Shown here one piece after another: positions 1-7,719 of a DNA stretch of 27,603 nt. Location of the stretch: contig CM044519.1 in NCBI GenBank assembly GCA_024364805.1, positions 4,026,394-4,053,996 of the forward strand, in the 5' to 3' direction. Source of the stretch: Euprymna scolopes. Taxonomy: Eukaryota > Mollusca > Cephalopoda > Sepiida > Sepiolidae. The position numbers were made by a program, and so were the translations under genes. The notes beneath the pieces were generated by a model, which worked only from the letters and a program-made list of their open reading frames with translations, did no database searches and was not told the origin of the DNA. Positions within the stretch are counted from its first letter, which is position 1. Each line of letters starts with the position of its first letter.

Positions 1-26
1 ATATATATATATATATATATATATAT
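1..26. repeat. (AT)n microsatellite at window edge
   Basis: Uninterrupted AT dinucleotides run into the window from the left. The right edge (27575-27603) is also (TA)n, so the window is bounded by simple repeats on both sides. Confidence 0.95.
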
Positions 27-99
27 GCGTGTGTATAGATTGTTTTGTTTTGACACTTTTGGCGGCTCTGAGCTGACTACAATTGACTTATTGAAATGC

Positions 100-352
100 A
101 AGTGAATTTTGCTTTGACTTTTAGATTAAAAAAATCTTTTATAGGATTAAAATCTAGTTCAACCAATTGAATCACTTTAAGCTGTGAGCAGCAAGTATTG
201 CAGACGATCCATTCTTCAATGTTTGTTGAAAGAAAGGAAGAGAGAGAAAAAGCATTCTATTGTTAAATGTGAATTGAACCAATAAATTGATAATCCTTCA
301 TACTATAACAAAGAACAATGTGTATTTATTTGTACATATATACATATACTAG
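100..352. repeat. Block duplicated at 2140-2376
   Basis: This block and 2140-2376 share a series of ordered matches: a GCAGACGATCC/TTCAGACGATCC segment, TTAAATGTGAATT, CAACCAATAAAT, TAATCCTTCA and TATTTATTTG. Both copies end directly at an A|CTAG junction where a Helitron-like repeat starts. The copies differ by many substitutions and small indels, so the duplication is old. I do not recognise the block as a known element. Confidence 0.7.
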
Positions 353-865
353 AAGATGTACGCGACGCTACCCGATATTAAACATAATGTTAAATTCCTT
401 TAAAAAAAAAAAATGAACTAAAAAAAAAGACGGAAAGAAACTAAGACATGTACATGTGAGTATTATGTTTTTGAAACGGTTCACTTCTTGTAAGTAAAAA
501 CAATAATAATAATAATGAAGCTGAAATCGAAACTAAAACCTAAAAACTATGAGTCAAGTACGATAACCATTAGACCAGCTTGACACAATTTTTAAAAAGT
601 GTTTTCAAACCTACTTATTCTTAGCATAATATGAATTAGTTGTGCATGTGCAGTTGTGAAACAGTTGGCAAACAGATAAAAATCCAATGACCTCCACGTA
701 CCAAATTTTCAATTTTCATCCCTAAGCGTCCCTTGTTTCCGGATGAAAACCGATTAAAAACTTTTCTACATGTCTGAATACCCTATATACCAAATTTCAA
801 GTTTGTAGGTCAAAATTTGTCGAATATATAGGTTGTGAAGTATCCTCACACACTATCTCTTTTGT

Positions 866-870
<5 letters not shown>
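349..870 (-). mobile_element. Helitron-like non-autonomous element with tRNA-like module (copy 1)
   Basis: Read on the minus strand, it starts with TC (TCTCTACAAAAGAGATAGTG, plus-strand end 870) next to an A, and ends in CTAG at 349-352 followed by T. These are the A|TC...CTRR|T boundaries of Helitrons. Near the 3' end is a GC-rich segment (ATCGGGTAGCGTCGCG) like the terminal GC-rich segment of sister copies. Midway lies a tRNA-like module: an A-box-like CTGGTCTAATGGTTATCG (561-578) and a B-box-like GTTTCGATTTCAG (521-533). No protein is encoded. The body is diverged from the copies at 3571 and 4106 but keeps the same order of parts. Confidence 0.6.

Positions 871-897
<27 letters not shown>
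871..897. repeat. (TA)n microsatellite
   Basis: A pure TA tract immediately at the 5' (TC) end of the minus-strand Helitron-like copy 1. It may have been the target or have expanded after insertion. Confidence 0.9.
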
Positions 898-927
898 CCA
901 TATATATTATTCCTTAATTGGAATTTT

Positions 928-1350
928 TTATTTTGAGATGAGCATTTTTATGTTAATTTTATTTTTATTTCGGACTATTAGTCTCATCTTTATTAGTTGT
1001 TGTTTGTTTGTTTTTATTGGTTCACAACGTTTCGGCCAACTTCCTCTGGCCTTCGTCAGGTGGTAACCGCGACGAATAGGAACTTCGAATCTCCTAACTG
1101 CATTCTCAGCCATCACTGCCATCCGTAGTTGTCGTCGTCTCACCACATTTTTGACCAATTACCTCTGGCACGCTTTGGGTGGGATTGAAACCGCTATCTT
1201 CAGACAATGTTCATCTGGAACCGTAGAGATTCAACGTCTCTATCAACTGCGCCACGGGCCCCGAAGGGCGATCAAGGTTGGATTCTTTGATCTTATAAAT
1301 CCACATTTATTTATTATCTGATCTTCCATAGTCGGGTCCGTACCGATTGG
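928..1350 (-). mobile_element. tRNA-derived SINE, complete, flanked by 27-bp direct repeats
   Basis: Minus-strand element. Its head has a Pol III A box TGGCGCAGTTGATAG (1240-1254) and B box GGTTTCAATCCC (1181-1192). The tRNA-unrelated body runs to a tail (949-1063) containing CTGACGA, then a hairpin of GGCC paired with GGCC, then GAAAC, and ends in an A-rich AAATAAAAATAAAATTAAC. Identical 27-bp direct repeats lie at 901-927 and 1351-1377, consistent with a long target-site duplication made by LINE machinery. The 90 bases 5' of the A box (1262-1350) would then belong to the element. Pol III transcription is inferred from the boxes only. Confidence 0.8.
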
Positions 1351-1403
1351 TATATATTATTCCTTAATTGGAATTTTCAAAGTAAAGCATGACAAACGGA
1401 TAA

Positions 1404-1521
1404 AATGCCACCTGACGAAGGCCAGAGGAAGTTGGCCGAAACGTTGTGAACCAATAAAAACAAACAAACAACAACTAATAAAGATGAGACTAATAGTCCG
1501 AAATAAAAATAAAATTAACAT
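1404..1521 (+). mobile_element. 5'-truncated SINE tail, inverted relative to its neighbour
   Basis: The sequence from CCACCTGACGAAGG to AAATAAAATTAAC is an almost exact reverse complement of the tail at 949-1064. It lacks the tRNA head, as expected of a 5'-truncated retrotransposed copy. Together with the full SINE it gives a foldback structure with arms of about 115 bp separated by about 345 bp. The high identity of the arms suggests either recent insertions from the same source or correction between them. Confidence 0.8.
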
Positions 1522-1529
1522 ATATATCC

Positions 1530-1789
1530 AGCTCCTTACACAAAAGTTGGTGAAGAAATAGCCAGATGTAGCCGTTTTCCTTTTTTGTTAGAGAGTCACT
1601 GCTTATTCAGGCTCAAGAGCTTTTCAAGGATAAAAGTTAATGAGCGTCTGGTAATTGTGAGACAACACCATAATTATCAGTAATAGTGGAACTTTGCTGA
1701 TTATTTAAGAGAACGTCTAAACAAGAATTTATTTTTGATTTGAAAACAACCATGTTATACAGTACAATATACGGTGAGAAGAAACACAG
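1530..1789. other. Unassigned AT-rich interval
   Basis: No coding sequence, tRNA-like boxes or repeated ends recognised. It lies 3' of the minus-strand LINE tail at 1790-2085, so part of it may be that LINE's 3' untranslated region, but I see no poly(A) to prove it. Confidence 0.4.
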
Positions 1790-2085
1790 GCCTATACATC
1801 CAAGATTACAGTCTCTTAATCTCTAGATTTGTAGTCAAAGCCAAGCGAGTGATTCCACTACTTCTTCCGGCAGCTGGTTCCACACGTTCATTGGGAAAAG
1901 TGTGCTCGAACAGACCCAGCTGCCCTCATCTGATGTCGCTGCTTATTCAAACACAAGGAATGCCCACGAGTCCTACAATCTTGTTTCGAAGGAAGCATCT
2001 TGAGGCAGTCCAAGTTTTATTCCCCATTCAGATATTTGAAAACTTGGATGGCATCCACTCTCATTTGACATACGTTATAGTTAGC
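1790..2085 (-). mobile_element. LINE (non-LTR retrotransposon) 3'-terminal RT fragment, degenerate
   Basis: Minus-strand translation in shifting frames gives pieces typical of the C-terminus of CR1/L2/RTE-type reverse transcriptases: RVDAIQVFKYLNGE, then CRTRGHSLCLNKQRHQ, then VWNQLPEEVVES. The family pattern is R.D.I.V.K.LNG ... TRGHS.KL.K.R ... WN.LPEEVV. In-frame stops and frame changes break it, and no catalytic domain is present, so it is a dead 5'-truncated copy. The open 104-codon frame on the plus strand here is its antisense shadow. Confidence 0.75.
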
Positions 2086-2139
2086 TGAGAAGCAGCGCTA
2101 ATGTATTGTGCACTACAGACGAACACTTCTAGGGAAGAA

Positions 2140-2376
2140 ACTTTGCTCATCGAATTGTCGTTATTTTACGATTAAAAAGAAATTATCTTATACAATTGAA
2201 GTGTGATTCGAATAGTTGAATTACTGTAAGCACATGTGTTTCAGACGATCCTTTTATGTTTGCTAATAAAACAATGGTCGATGAAGAAAACATTACATTT
2301 TTAAATGTGAATTCAACCAATAAATATATAATCCTTCACTTTATAATAAAGAGCAATATGTATTTATTTGCACTAG
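2140..2376. repeat. Second copy of the 100-352 block
   Basis: It aligns with 100-352 from ATTAAAAA through CAGACGATCC, TTAAATGTGAATT, CAACCAATAAAT and TAATCCTTCA to TATTTATTTG, and also stops at A|CTAG. Nothing in it looks coding. Confidence 0.7.
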
Positions 2377-2466
2377 CAGGACCTGTGGAAATTCCACAGG
2401 GGACTCCTTTATAATATATTGATGTTGGCATTCTGTGGACGTTCAGCGCCAATGGAGACGCTCTGA
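2373..2466 (-). mobile_element. Helitron 3' end with terminal hairpin, very short copy
   Basis: On the minus strand the end reads CCTGTGGAATTTCCACAGG, a perfect palindromic hairpin, followed by TCCTGCTAG and T. A short hairpin about ten bases before CTRR is the hallmark of a Helitron 3' end. A possible TC start at 2465-2466 next to the required A would make a 94-bp minimal copy, but that 5' boundary is uncertain. No coding content. Confidence 0.6.
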
Positions 2467-2512
2467 TATTATTGTAGCTCTTTTGTTAAAACTGCAAAAG
2501 TATTTATCTACG

Positions 2513-2930
2513 CTAGGAGGGACGTCCGGCGTAGCCCGGTCGTAAAGTAGGCTTAAATATGATATTTAAATTCTTGCAAATTTCGTATATATTATTATAG
2601 AGTTAATGTTCTATTGATTTTTATATATTATAAAGTTGCAATGTCAAAAATAAAAAAATATCTATATGACTTGGGTGCATTAGCTTGAATCGAAACAAAA
2701 AAACTTATATATGTGTGTATATATGTATAGCTTGAGTTCTTTCAGCCATAATCGAAACCAAAACTTATGAAGAATTCTTGATAAAATTATTTATAAAAAA
2801 AATAGATGACTTAAGTGCTACAGCTATAATCGAAAGCGAAACCAAAACTTATGAAGAAATGGAAGTACATAACAATTAAACGACCCGGATGTAAGGGTGA
2901 CACAGAAAAATAACATGCACACTATCGTAT
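2513..2930 (-). mobile_element. Helitron-like element, copy 2, with B-box motif repeated three times
   Basis: The minus-strand 3' end carries CCGGGCTACGCCGG then CCTCCTAG (2513-2516). The body matches the copies at 3571, 4106 and 20420 (for example TTAAATATGATATTTAAATT and ATGACTTGGGTGC). The tRNA-like B-box neighbourhood (minus strand GTTTCGATT..AGC) appears three times, near 2690, 2752 and 2833, each followed on the plus strand by AAAACTTAT or similar. No clear A box remains. The right boundary is approximate. Confidence 0.55.
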
Positions 2931-2970
2931 TAATATGTAGATAAAAGCAGAAGAATTACTTATCATACAT

Positions 2971-2972
<2 letters not shown>

Positions 2973-3016
<44 letters not shown>
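2973..3016. repeat. Poly(T) tract, 44 bases
   Basis: An uninterrupted T run. On the minus strand it is a poly(A), so it may be the tail of a retrotransposed copy, but the adjoining sequence (3017 onward) contains no element I recognise. Confidence 0.9.
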
Positions 3017-3018
<2 letters not shown>

Positions 3019-3449
3019 TTCTTGAGTATTCTTTTTAAATGTATAGCTTACACTACATATTAATATAACTCCATTACAAACTAATAGTTCAAATTTGAAT
3101 GACCTTCCTTGAATATTGCTGAAGATATTTTATAAAGATTTTGGTAATTTATCCTTCCTTTATTAAATCACTTGAATTGGTGTTAATATTGGCCAAACTG
3201 TTGCATATAGGCCACCTGGGATTGCCCAATCATAAAATATCTTTAACCTTTTATGACCTGATAGAACTAATTCGTTCAGTTGTAAATAAATGAATATAAC
3301 AGCATAAATAAAAGTGGGAATTGATTCAAACACGCCTTGTACGTATTAGTTCAGTATCTGGGTAGATGCCAGATACCTCCAGATTGCAACTGTCCATTGC
3401 TTACATTCAGTATACTACCATCTAAAATCAACAAGAAGGATTTTTTTTT
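3017..3449. other. Unassigned AT-rich interval
   Basis: No reading frame, box or terminal repeat that I can support. It contains a short palindromic CTGGGTAGATGCCAGATACC segment near 3359-3378 of unknown meaning. Confidence 0.4.
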
Positions 3450-3570
3450 AATCGTCTACATCATAATTCGGGTCATGAAGGTTTAAATATGATATTTTAC
3501 TTTATGCAGATTTCATATTTATTATTTATAGAGCCAATTCTCTATTGATTATTATATTGTACCCAACATA
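3450..3570 (-). mobile_element. Helitron-like element, copy 3, truncated
   Basis: Matches the 3'-terminal body of the family: CGGGTCATGAAGG, TTTAAATATGATATTTTA, TGCAGATTTC and CTCTATTGATTATTATATTG in the usual order. It stops at CCCAACATATA, where copy 4 begins. It lacks the tRNA-like module and the far end. The back-to-back arrangement suggests insertion of copy 4 or tandem growth. Confidence 0.5.
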
Positions 3571-4054
3571 TAGTAGCACCCCCTCCCCCGGCATGCCCCA
3601 GTCATAAAATATGCTTATATATGATGTTTTAATTCCTGCAGATTTCGTATTTATTACTATAGAGGCAATACTTTATTGCTTATTACATTGTACCCAATAT
3701 ATATTACAAAAGTTTTTAAAAAATATGACTTGGGTGCCATCAGCTAGAATAGAAACCGAAACCTATAATTCTCCAGCCTTACTTGTTACCATCTGAGCCG
3801 TCCATACACATTAAAACTTAAAAACAACAACAAAAAAAAAACCGTTGTTTAACCTCTGAATATGCCTAGGCGAGCACTTTAAGTTGACTTATGCCTACCA
3901 AAAGAAAATTTTGGCCACTTAGCTATTTTTACCAACTAAATACCAAATCAAATTTGTTTCAAAGGTCCAAAACCCGTATATATCAAGGTTTAAGTCTGTA
4001 TACCAAACAGAGTAGTTTGTTAGAGACTGTTCCTTAGACAAACGAGTTCACTTT
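3571..4054 (-). mobile_element. Helitron-like element with tRNA-like module, copy 4
   Basis: On the minus strand the GC-rich 3' end GCATGCCGGGGG lies near 3590. The shared body follows, then the tRNA-like module: A-box-like GGCTCAGATGGTAAC (3785-3799) and B-box-like GGTTTCTATTCT (3746-3757). Beyond it is a 5' part shared with the copy at 4106 (TACCAACTAAATACCAAATCAAATTT, discontinuously matched). The terminal CTAG is eroded to TAGTAGC. Non-coding. Confidence 0.55.
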
Positions 4055-4061
4055 ATATATA

Positions 4062-4064
<3 letters not shown>

Positions 4065-4092
<28 letters not shown>
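4065..4092. repeat. (TA)n microsatellite
   Basis: TA repeat lying between Helitron-like copies 4 and 5. Confidence 0.9.
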
Positions 4093-4105
4093 ATGTATAT
4101 ACACA

Positions 4106-4638
4106 CTAGCAGCATGGACCAGTTTCCCAGCATGGACCAGTTGTACAATATGCTTATATATGATATTTTAATTCATGCAGATTTCGTATTTCTTATTATA
4201 GGGCTAATACTCTATTGATTATATTCTACTCTATATAAAGTAGTTATTTCAAGCTAAAAAAAAAAAATATGACTTAGGTACCATCATCTAGAATCGAAAC
4301 CAAAGCAAATAGCCCTCCATTATTATTCATAACCGTCTGATCTAAGTTCGTACGCATATAAAAACTTTAAAAAAAAAAAACATTGTTCAATCTATAAATG
4401 TGTATTTGTGTCAGTGTAAAAATAACATGTTTAATTGACTTAAGCCTGCCAAGTTCCAATTTTTTTCAATTTGTTCCTCTTTAGCAGCTAATTTTACCGG
4501 TTAGAAACCTAATCAAATTTTGTTCCACGGAAATCCCCTATATGTCAAGATTCAAATCTGTAGACCAAAAATTTCAAAAGTGGTTTGGTAGAGACTTACT
4601 CATACAGAAAGACAAGGTCACTTATATAAGTAAATAGA
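4106..4638 (-). mobile_element. Helitron-like element with tRNA-like module, copy 5
   Basis: The minus-strand end is CTAG|T (4106-4109 with A before it on the plus strand). Next come a short direct repeat CAGCATGGACCAGTT (twice, 4111-4142) and the shared body. The tRNA-like module has B box GGTTTCGATTCT (4290-4301) and a weak A box TTAGATCAGACGGTTAT (4329-4345). The 5' part contains TCAAATCTGTAGACCAAAA, a phrase akin to TTCAAGTTTGTAGGTCAAAA of copy 1. The outer boundary near 4638 (AGA) is the likely TC start. Confidence 0.6.
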
Positions 4639-4639
4639 A

Positions 4640-4875
4640 CGATAAAATTACAAATGAATAAGATTAATATTGATTTATTATGAACCGTTTTACAAAGTTG
4701 TGTTTTAATATTATCTCTATAGTCTACATCGAGTATGTCAAAAGACTGTTGTATTATTGATTATTGACTGGTGAAGGCTACCCCCCCCCATCAGTTTTGA
4801 AGGCATGTATACACTCATTCAGATTATCTTGATCAAAATAACATTATCCTTATAGCATTAATTTCTTCTACAAAA
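4640..4875. other. Unassigned AT-rich interval
   Basis: Contains a C9 run near 4780-4788. No gene or element recognised. Confidence 0.4.
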
Positions 4876-5025
4876 CAACCAAACTAAACACAATGAAAAA
4901 AATATTTTAATAGATAACAATTTGAGGCATAAAAACTTTTACCAAAATTACTGGATTTGGCATTAAAATAACTCCATAAGTATTGATATTCTTGATATGC
5001 TATAAAACAAAACCAACCAAACCTT
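4876..5025. repeat. Satellite-like repeat unit (related to 10797-11430)
   Basis: Shares ordered phrases with the repeat at 11291-11430: ACCAAACTAAACACAATGAA, AAAAACTTTTACCAAAATTACTG and TTGGCATTAAAATAACTCC. The units differ at many positions. This is a single dispersed unit of a roughly 137-bp repeat that occurs in tandem further right. Confidence 0.5.
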
Positions 5026-5029
5026 TTTT

Positions 5030-5305
5030 TTTCTCTTTTGCACATGCAGATATGTCATGTGATCTTTGAAGGAAAGTATCGTCCAGAAATGATAACAAAA
5101 TATTTGTCATCATCAGCGGCCCTGCTGTTTTAACAATGTCTGCAGCCACAGCTCTCCATATTGTAGAGTCATGGTAATATTAAGAATACAAGTACAGACG
5201 ATAGTTTCTCCGTTGCTTTCCGTCTTGATGCGAGGATGCATCTCCCCTAGTGAGTTAAACGTGCTCCCAGATATCAACTTGAAAATTTCTACAACTTGGC
5301 GTGGT
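5030..5305. other. Unassigned interval next to 5S-derived element
   Basis: No reading frame with family resemblance. Its right part probably belongs to the tail of the minus-strand 5S-derived SINE at 5308-5395. Confidence 0.35.
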
Positions 5306-5307
5306 AC

Positions 5308-5395
5308 ATACCAGCGCCTAGCCTTCCCAAATGTTCACCCATCCGGTACTGGCCAGGCTCATCGTTGCTTAACTTGGTTATCTGGCAAGAACCGG
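5308..5395 (-). mobile_element. 5S rRNA-derived SINE head (SINE3-like), minus strand
   Basis: On the minus strand AGTTAAGCAACGATGAGCC aligns with the 5S rRNA internal A box (AGCTAAGCAGGGTCGGGCC). CAGTACCGGATGGGTGAAC with ATTTGGGAA aligns with the IE/C-box part (TAGTACTTGGATGGGAGACC, CCTGGGAA), and GGCGCTGGTATG with the 5S 3' end. Spacing and order match 5S rRNA, so Pol III type I promoter elements are the likely role. It is not a functional 5S gene: the 5' half is unlike 5S, and a sister copy at 26130 diverges in the same way. Confidence 0.7.
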
Positions 5396-5409
5396 TGTGT
5401 CAACGTGAT

Positions 5410-5830
5410 TGTGCTGTATATTTAGTTGTACTCAGAAATTACTATTGTTGCTAGGCGATTGTTAGTCATAAAAAAAAAAGAAAATGCTTGGCAAGCGAAG
5501 TTAACAGATCAAAATGAAAATCAGTTTCTGCAGTTGAGCTGACTGTTGATCCGCTTTTAGCACGAAGATCACAACGCTTTTTGATCAATTCGTTTTAGTA
5601 TGCTTTAATAATTTCCTAAGTTTTGATTCCAGAGATGTTAAAGTTTTGATATCTTGGTAATATTATTGGATCAAAGAGCGAAGCGTATGTTAGTGCATTT
5701 GCAAGAGTTAAGAGTTATTATGTATATTTAGGCAGTATTTTTTCTCTTAGGCATATTCTATTAAATAAAATAGACGCTTTTTTTTTTGTTTTTGTTTATT
5801 AATTCTATTTTTGGTAATTTCCAACTTCCA
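5410..5830. other. Unassigned AT-rich interval
   Basis: No gene or element recognised. A (T)n run at 5779-5787 and a short A-rich tract near 5470 are the only simple repeats. Confidence 0.4.
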
Positions 5831-5833
5831 AAT

Positions 5834-6080
5834 AACTGTTTTCACTTCAGGCAGGAACTGTAATTGCCATATTTATCATGAGTCCGAGTACTTTCCAATC
5901 CTTGTAGATTCATTGTCAGGTATAGATTAATATAACTGGTTTTGAACAATTTATAAAGTTTTTTTGTTTTTTTTTCATTGATTAATTATTTTATCCCTGA
6001 TGATGAATCCAAAAGGATTGGAAAGTACTCGTACTTATGATAAATATGGCGATTACATTAGCCAGTTCCTGCCAGAAGTG
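5834..6080. mobile_element. Inverted pair with hammerhead-like core (foldback, about 85-bp arms)
   Basis: The left arm (5834-5918) is the reverse complement, with changes, of the right arm (5998-6080); the centre (5919-5997) is T-rich. On the plus strand the right arm contains CTGATGA (5997-6003), an AATCC/GGATT hairpin with an AAAA loop, GAAA (6021-6024), then AGTAC-TC-GTACT (6024-6035). That is the order CUGANGA, helix II, GAAA, helix III of a type I hammerhead ribozyme. TTTATC (5990-5995) and GATAAA (6039-6044) can pair as helix I, but not flush with the core. The left arm has a decayed core (CTGACAA). Possibly a Penelope-like or retrozyme remnant. Confidence 0.5.
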
Positions 6081-6181
6081 AAAACCATTATTCAGAATTG
6101 ACACATTGAGAGAAATGAATGGTAAGATGAATACAATCTTGTAATTTGGTATATAGCTGTTTTGTCATTCATTCATGTGTG

Positions 6182-6185
<4 letters not shown>

Positions 6186-6219
<34 letters not shown>
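6186..6219. repeat. (AT)n microsatellite
   Basis: Pure AT tract abutting the retrozyme-like repeat at 6230-6600. Confidence 0.9.
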
Positions 6220-6223
<4 letters not shown>

Positions 6224-6229
6224 TCTATA

Positions 6230-6600
6230 TACAGTACTGCTTTGCTGTATCACAGCTCATTAGTGCAGCTAGACTAGCAACTATCTCAAGTCAGGTGTGA
6301 AACTTGACCGCCTAGTCAATAATTGGCGCTCCTAACTGTTACGCTATTCAGCTGCTGCTAAGATGGGTATGTGAATTAACAATATTTCAACATTGCACAA
6401 ATGCCTAAGCTCCATTTGTTTACACAAAGAGCATCGCTTAATACGCTAATGGCAGTTTGTTTATAACTTCCCAATATACTCAACCCAAGATAGGGAGTAT
6501 TTATAGTAATTCACATAGTACTGTTTCGCTGTATCACAGCTCATCAGTGCGGCTAGACTAGCAACTACCTCTAGCCAGGTATATACGAACTGTGCTACAT
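6230..6600 (-). mobile_element. Retrozyme-like direct repeat (283-bp unit) with hammerhead cores
   Basis: The minus-strand phrase TGCTAGTCTAGC.GCACT.ATGAGCTGTGATACAGC.AA.CAGTACT occurs twice, with the CTGATGA position at 6541-6547 and again (as CTAATGA) at 6258-6264. That is a unit of 283 bp in direct repeat. Between the cores is a body with a Pol III-like A box TAGCGTAACAG and a weak B box GGTCAAGTTTC. Small elements bounded by hammerheads in tandem are what is known as retrozymes in plants and animals. Flanking AT tract on the right side of the minus-strand unit. No protein is encoded. Confidence 0.7.
6521..6550 (-). ncRNA. Hammerhead ribozyme core (type I-like)
   Basis: On the minus strand: GCA (helix I), CTGATGA (6541-6547), helix II GCTG-TGATA-CAGC (6528-6540), GAAA (6524-6527), then CAGTACTATGTG. 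All invariant core bases (C3 U4 G5 A6 N G8 A9 and G12 A13 A14) are present. Helix III ACAGTACT lacks the GT that the copy at 8994 has, so cleavage may be weak. CGCA can pair with TGTG as helix I. Confidence 0.65.
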
Positions 6601-6601
6601 C

Positions 6602-6885
6602 TTGGTATGACTTAAGTTTAATCCTATGTTTACATAAAAAAGAAAAAGAAAATTTGTTAGTTTTATTTTGGGAGAGGGGAGATACCATCGTCGAACCCCA
6701 GTGTGTGTGTGCTTCAGAATAAAGGCAATGCTTATGTTAGGTTTTTATAAAAGTGACAGGTGAAAGCAAGTACCTGTAAAATAAACGGAATTGTAGAAAG
6801 ATAAAGTTTTCCATGTAAGTACCTTTTTAAATGTACTTAACTGTTATAGTTTTAGTATTATTAATAAATGATAGTATTAGTAGTA
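6602..6885. other. Unassigned interval
   Basis: Nothing coding. GGGGTTCGACGATGG on the minus strand (near 6685-6699) resembles a tRNA B box, but no A box accompanies it. Confidence 0.35.
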
Positions 6886-6941
6886 GTAAAAATACTTATA
6901 ATAATACTACTACTACTACTACTACTAATAATAATAATAAG
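6886..6941. repeat. (TAC)n/(TAA)n trinucleotide tract
   Basis: Imperfect TAGTAG, TACTAC and TAATAA repeats. The overlapping open frames here are simple-sequence artefacts. Confidence 0.85.
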
Positions 6942-7717
6942 AGTAGTAATTGATGTAGGATCCGTTAATGTACAAATGTCAAGGAGTAATACAAAATCTT
7001 GTTTTAACGTTAGACGTAATAAAGCTAATCTATCTGCTAGTCAGAACCTTTATAGCTACGAATGGCAGAAACCGTATGGAGAAAATTGAACAGGGTGTAA
7101 GTGTATATTACGTGTATCATTGTGTATTTGCGTTTTCAATGAGAAATCTAAATGATTTCTTGAAATTATGGTTTTATATTGAAAAAAAAAAAATGTAAAT
7201 AAAAAGTTGCTAAAGTTATAATACGATTTGTCAGAAGAGCATTTTGTTTGGTTAAATGTATTCAAAACTGACTCTGCGAATGTTTTTTTTTTTTTTCCGT
7301 GTTCGAAAATATGAACTCTTAGTCTAAAGAACGAATGCGTCTAATGTTGATGTGTATTTCGCACTGCTGATTGCTAACTATTCCATCATTCTGTTAAACT
7401 AAGAATACAAGGCGAGCGTTTGTTAATTCAAATCAAGTTCAAGTCAAACGTACTATGTGTAAAATGACTGCCTTTAAGAAGGCAAATAATTTATTTGTAG
7501 CTTATTTGCTATTACCTCTGTGGAATTACATATTTGAGAGCAAAACCAAGAGGATAAATTATAATATTCATTAAACGGTGATGAAATGTGCATATTCTTG
7601 CATGAAAACATGCAGCAATATTAACTGGAAATGGTGAATGTGAAAGATTTGCATAGGAATTGCTTTATTTCCATTTACTGTCGAAAGTGAGAGGGTAAAA
7701 TCGACTTCTTTTTGTTA

Positions 7718-7719
<2 letters not shown>
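6942..7719. other. Unassigned AT-rich interval
   Basis: Short open frames on both strands have no family resemblance. T-runs near 7284 and A-runs near 7183 are the only patterns. Confidence 0.4.

Noticed and set aside
1774-2088. 104-codon plus-strand frame as a gene
   Set aside because: It is antisense to the degenerate LINE RT tail, which explains its open state.
5308-5395. Functional 5S rRNA gene
   Set aside because: Only the 3' half resembles 5S; the 5' half does not and key box positions differ.
6685-6699. tRNA B box GGGGTTCGACGATGG as a further SINE head
   Set aside because: No A box at a suitable distance and no shared tail.
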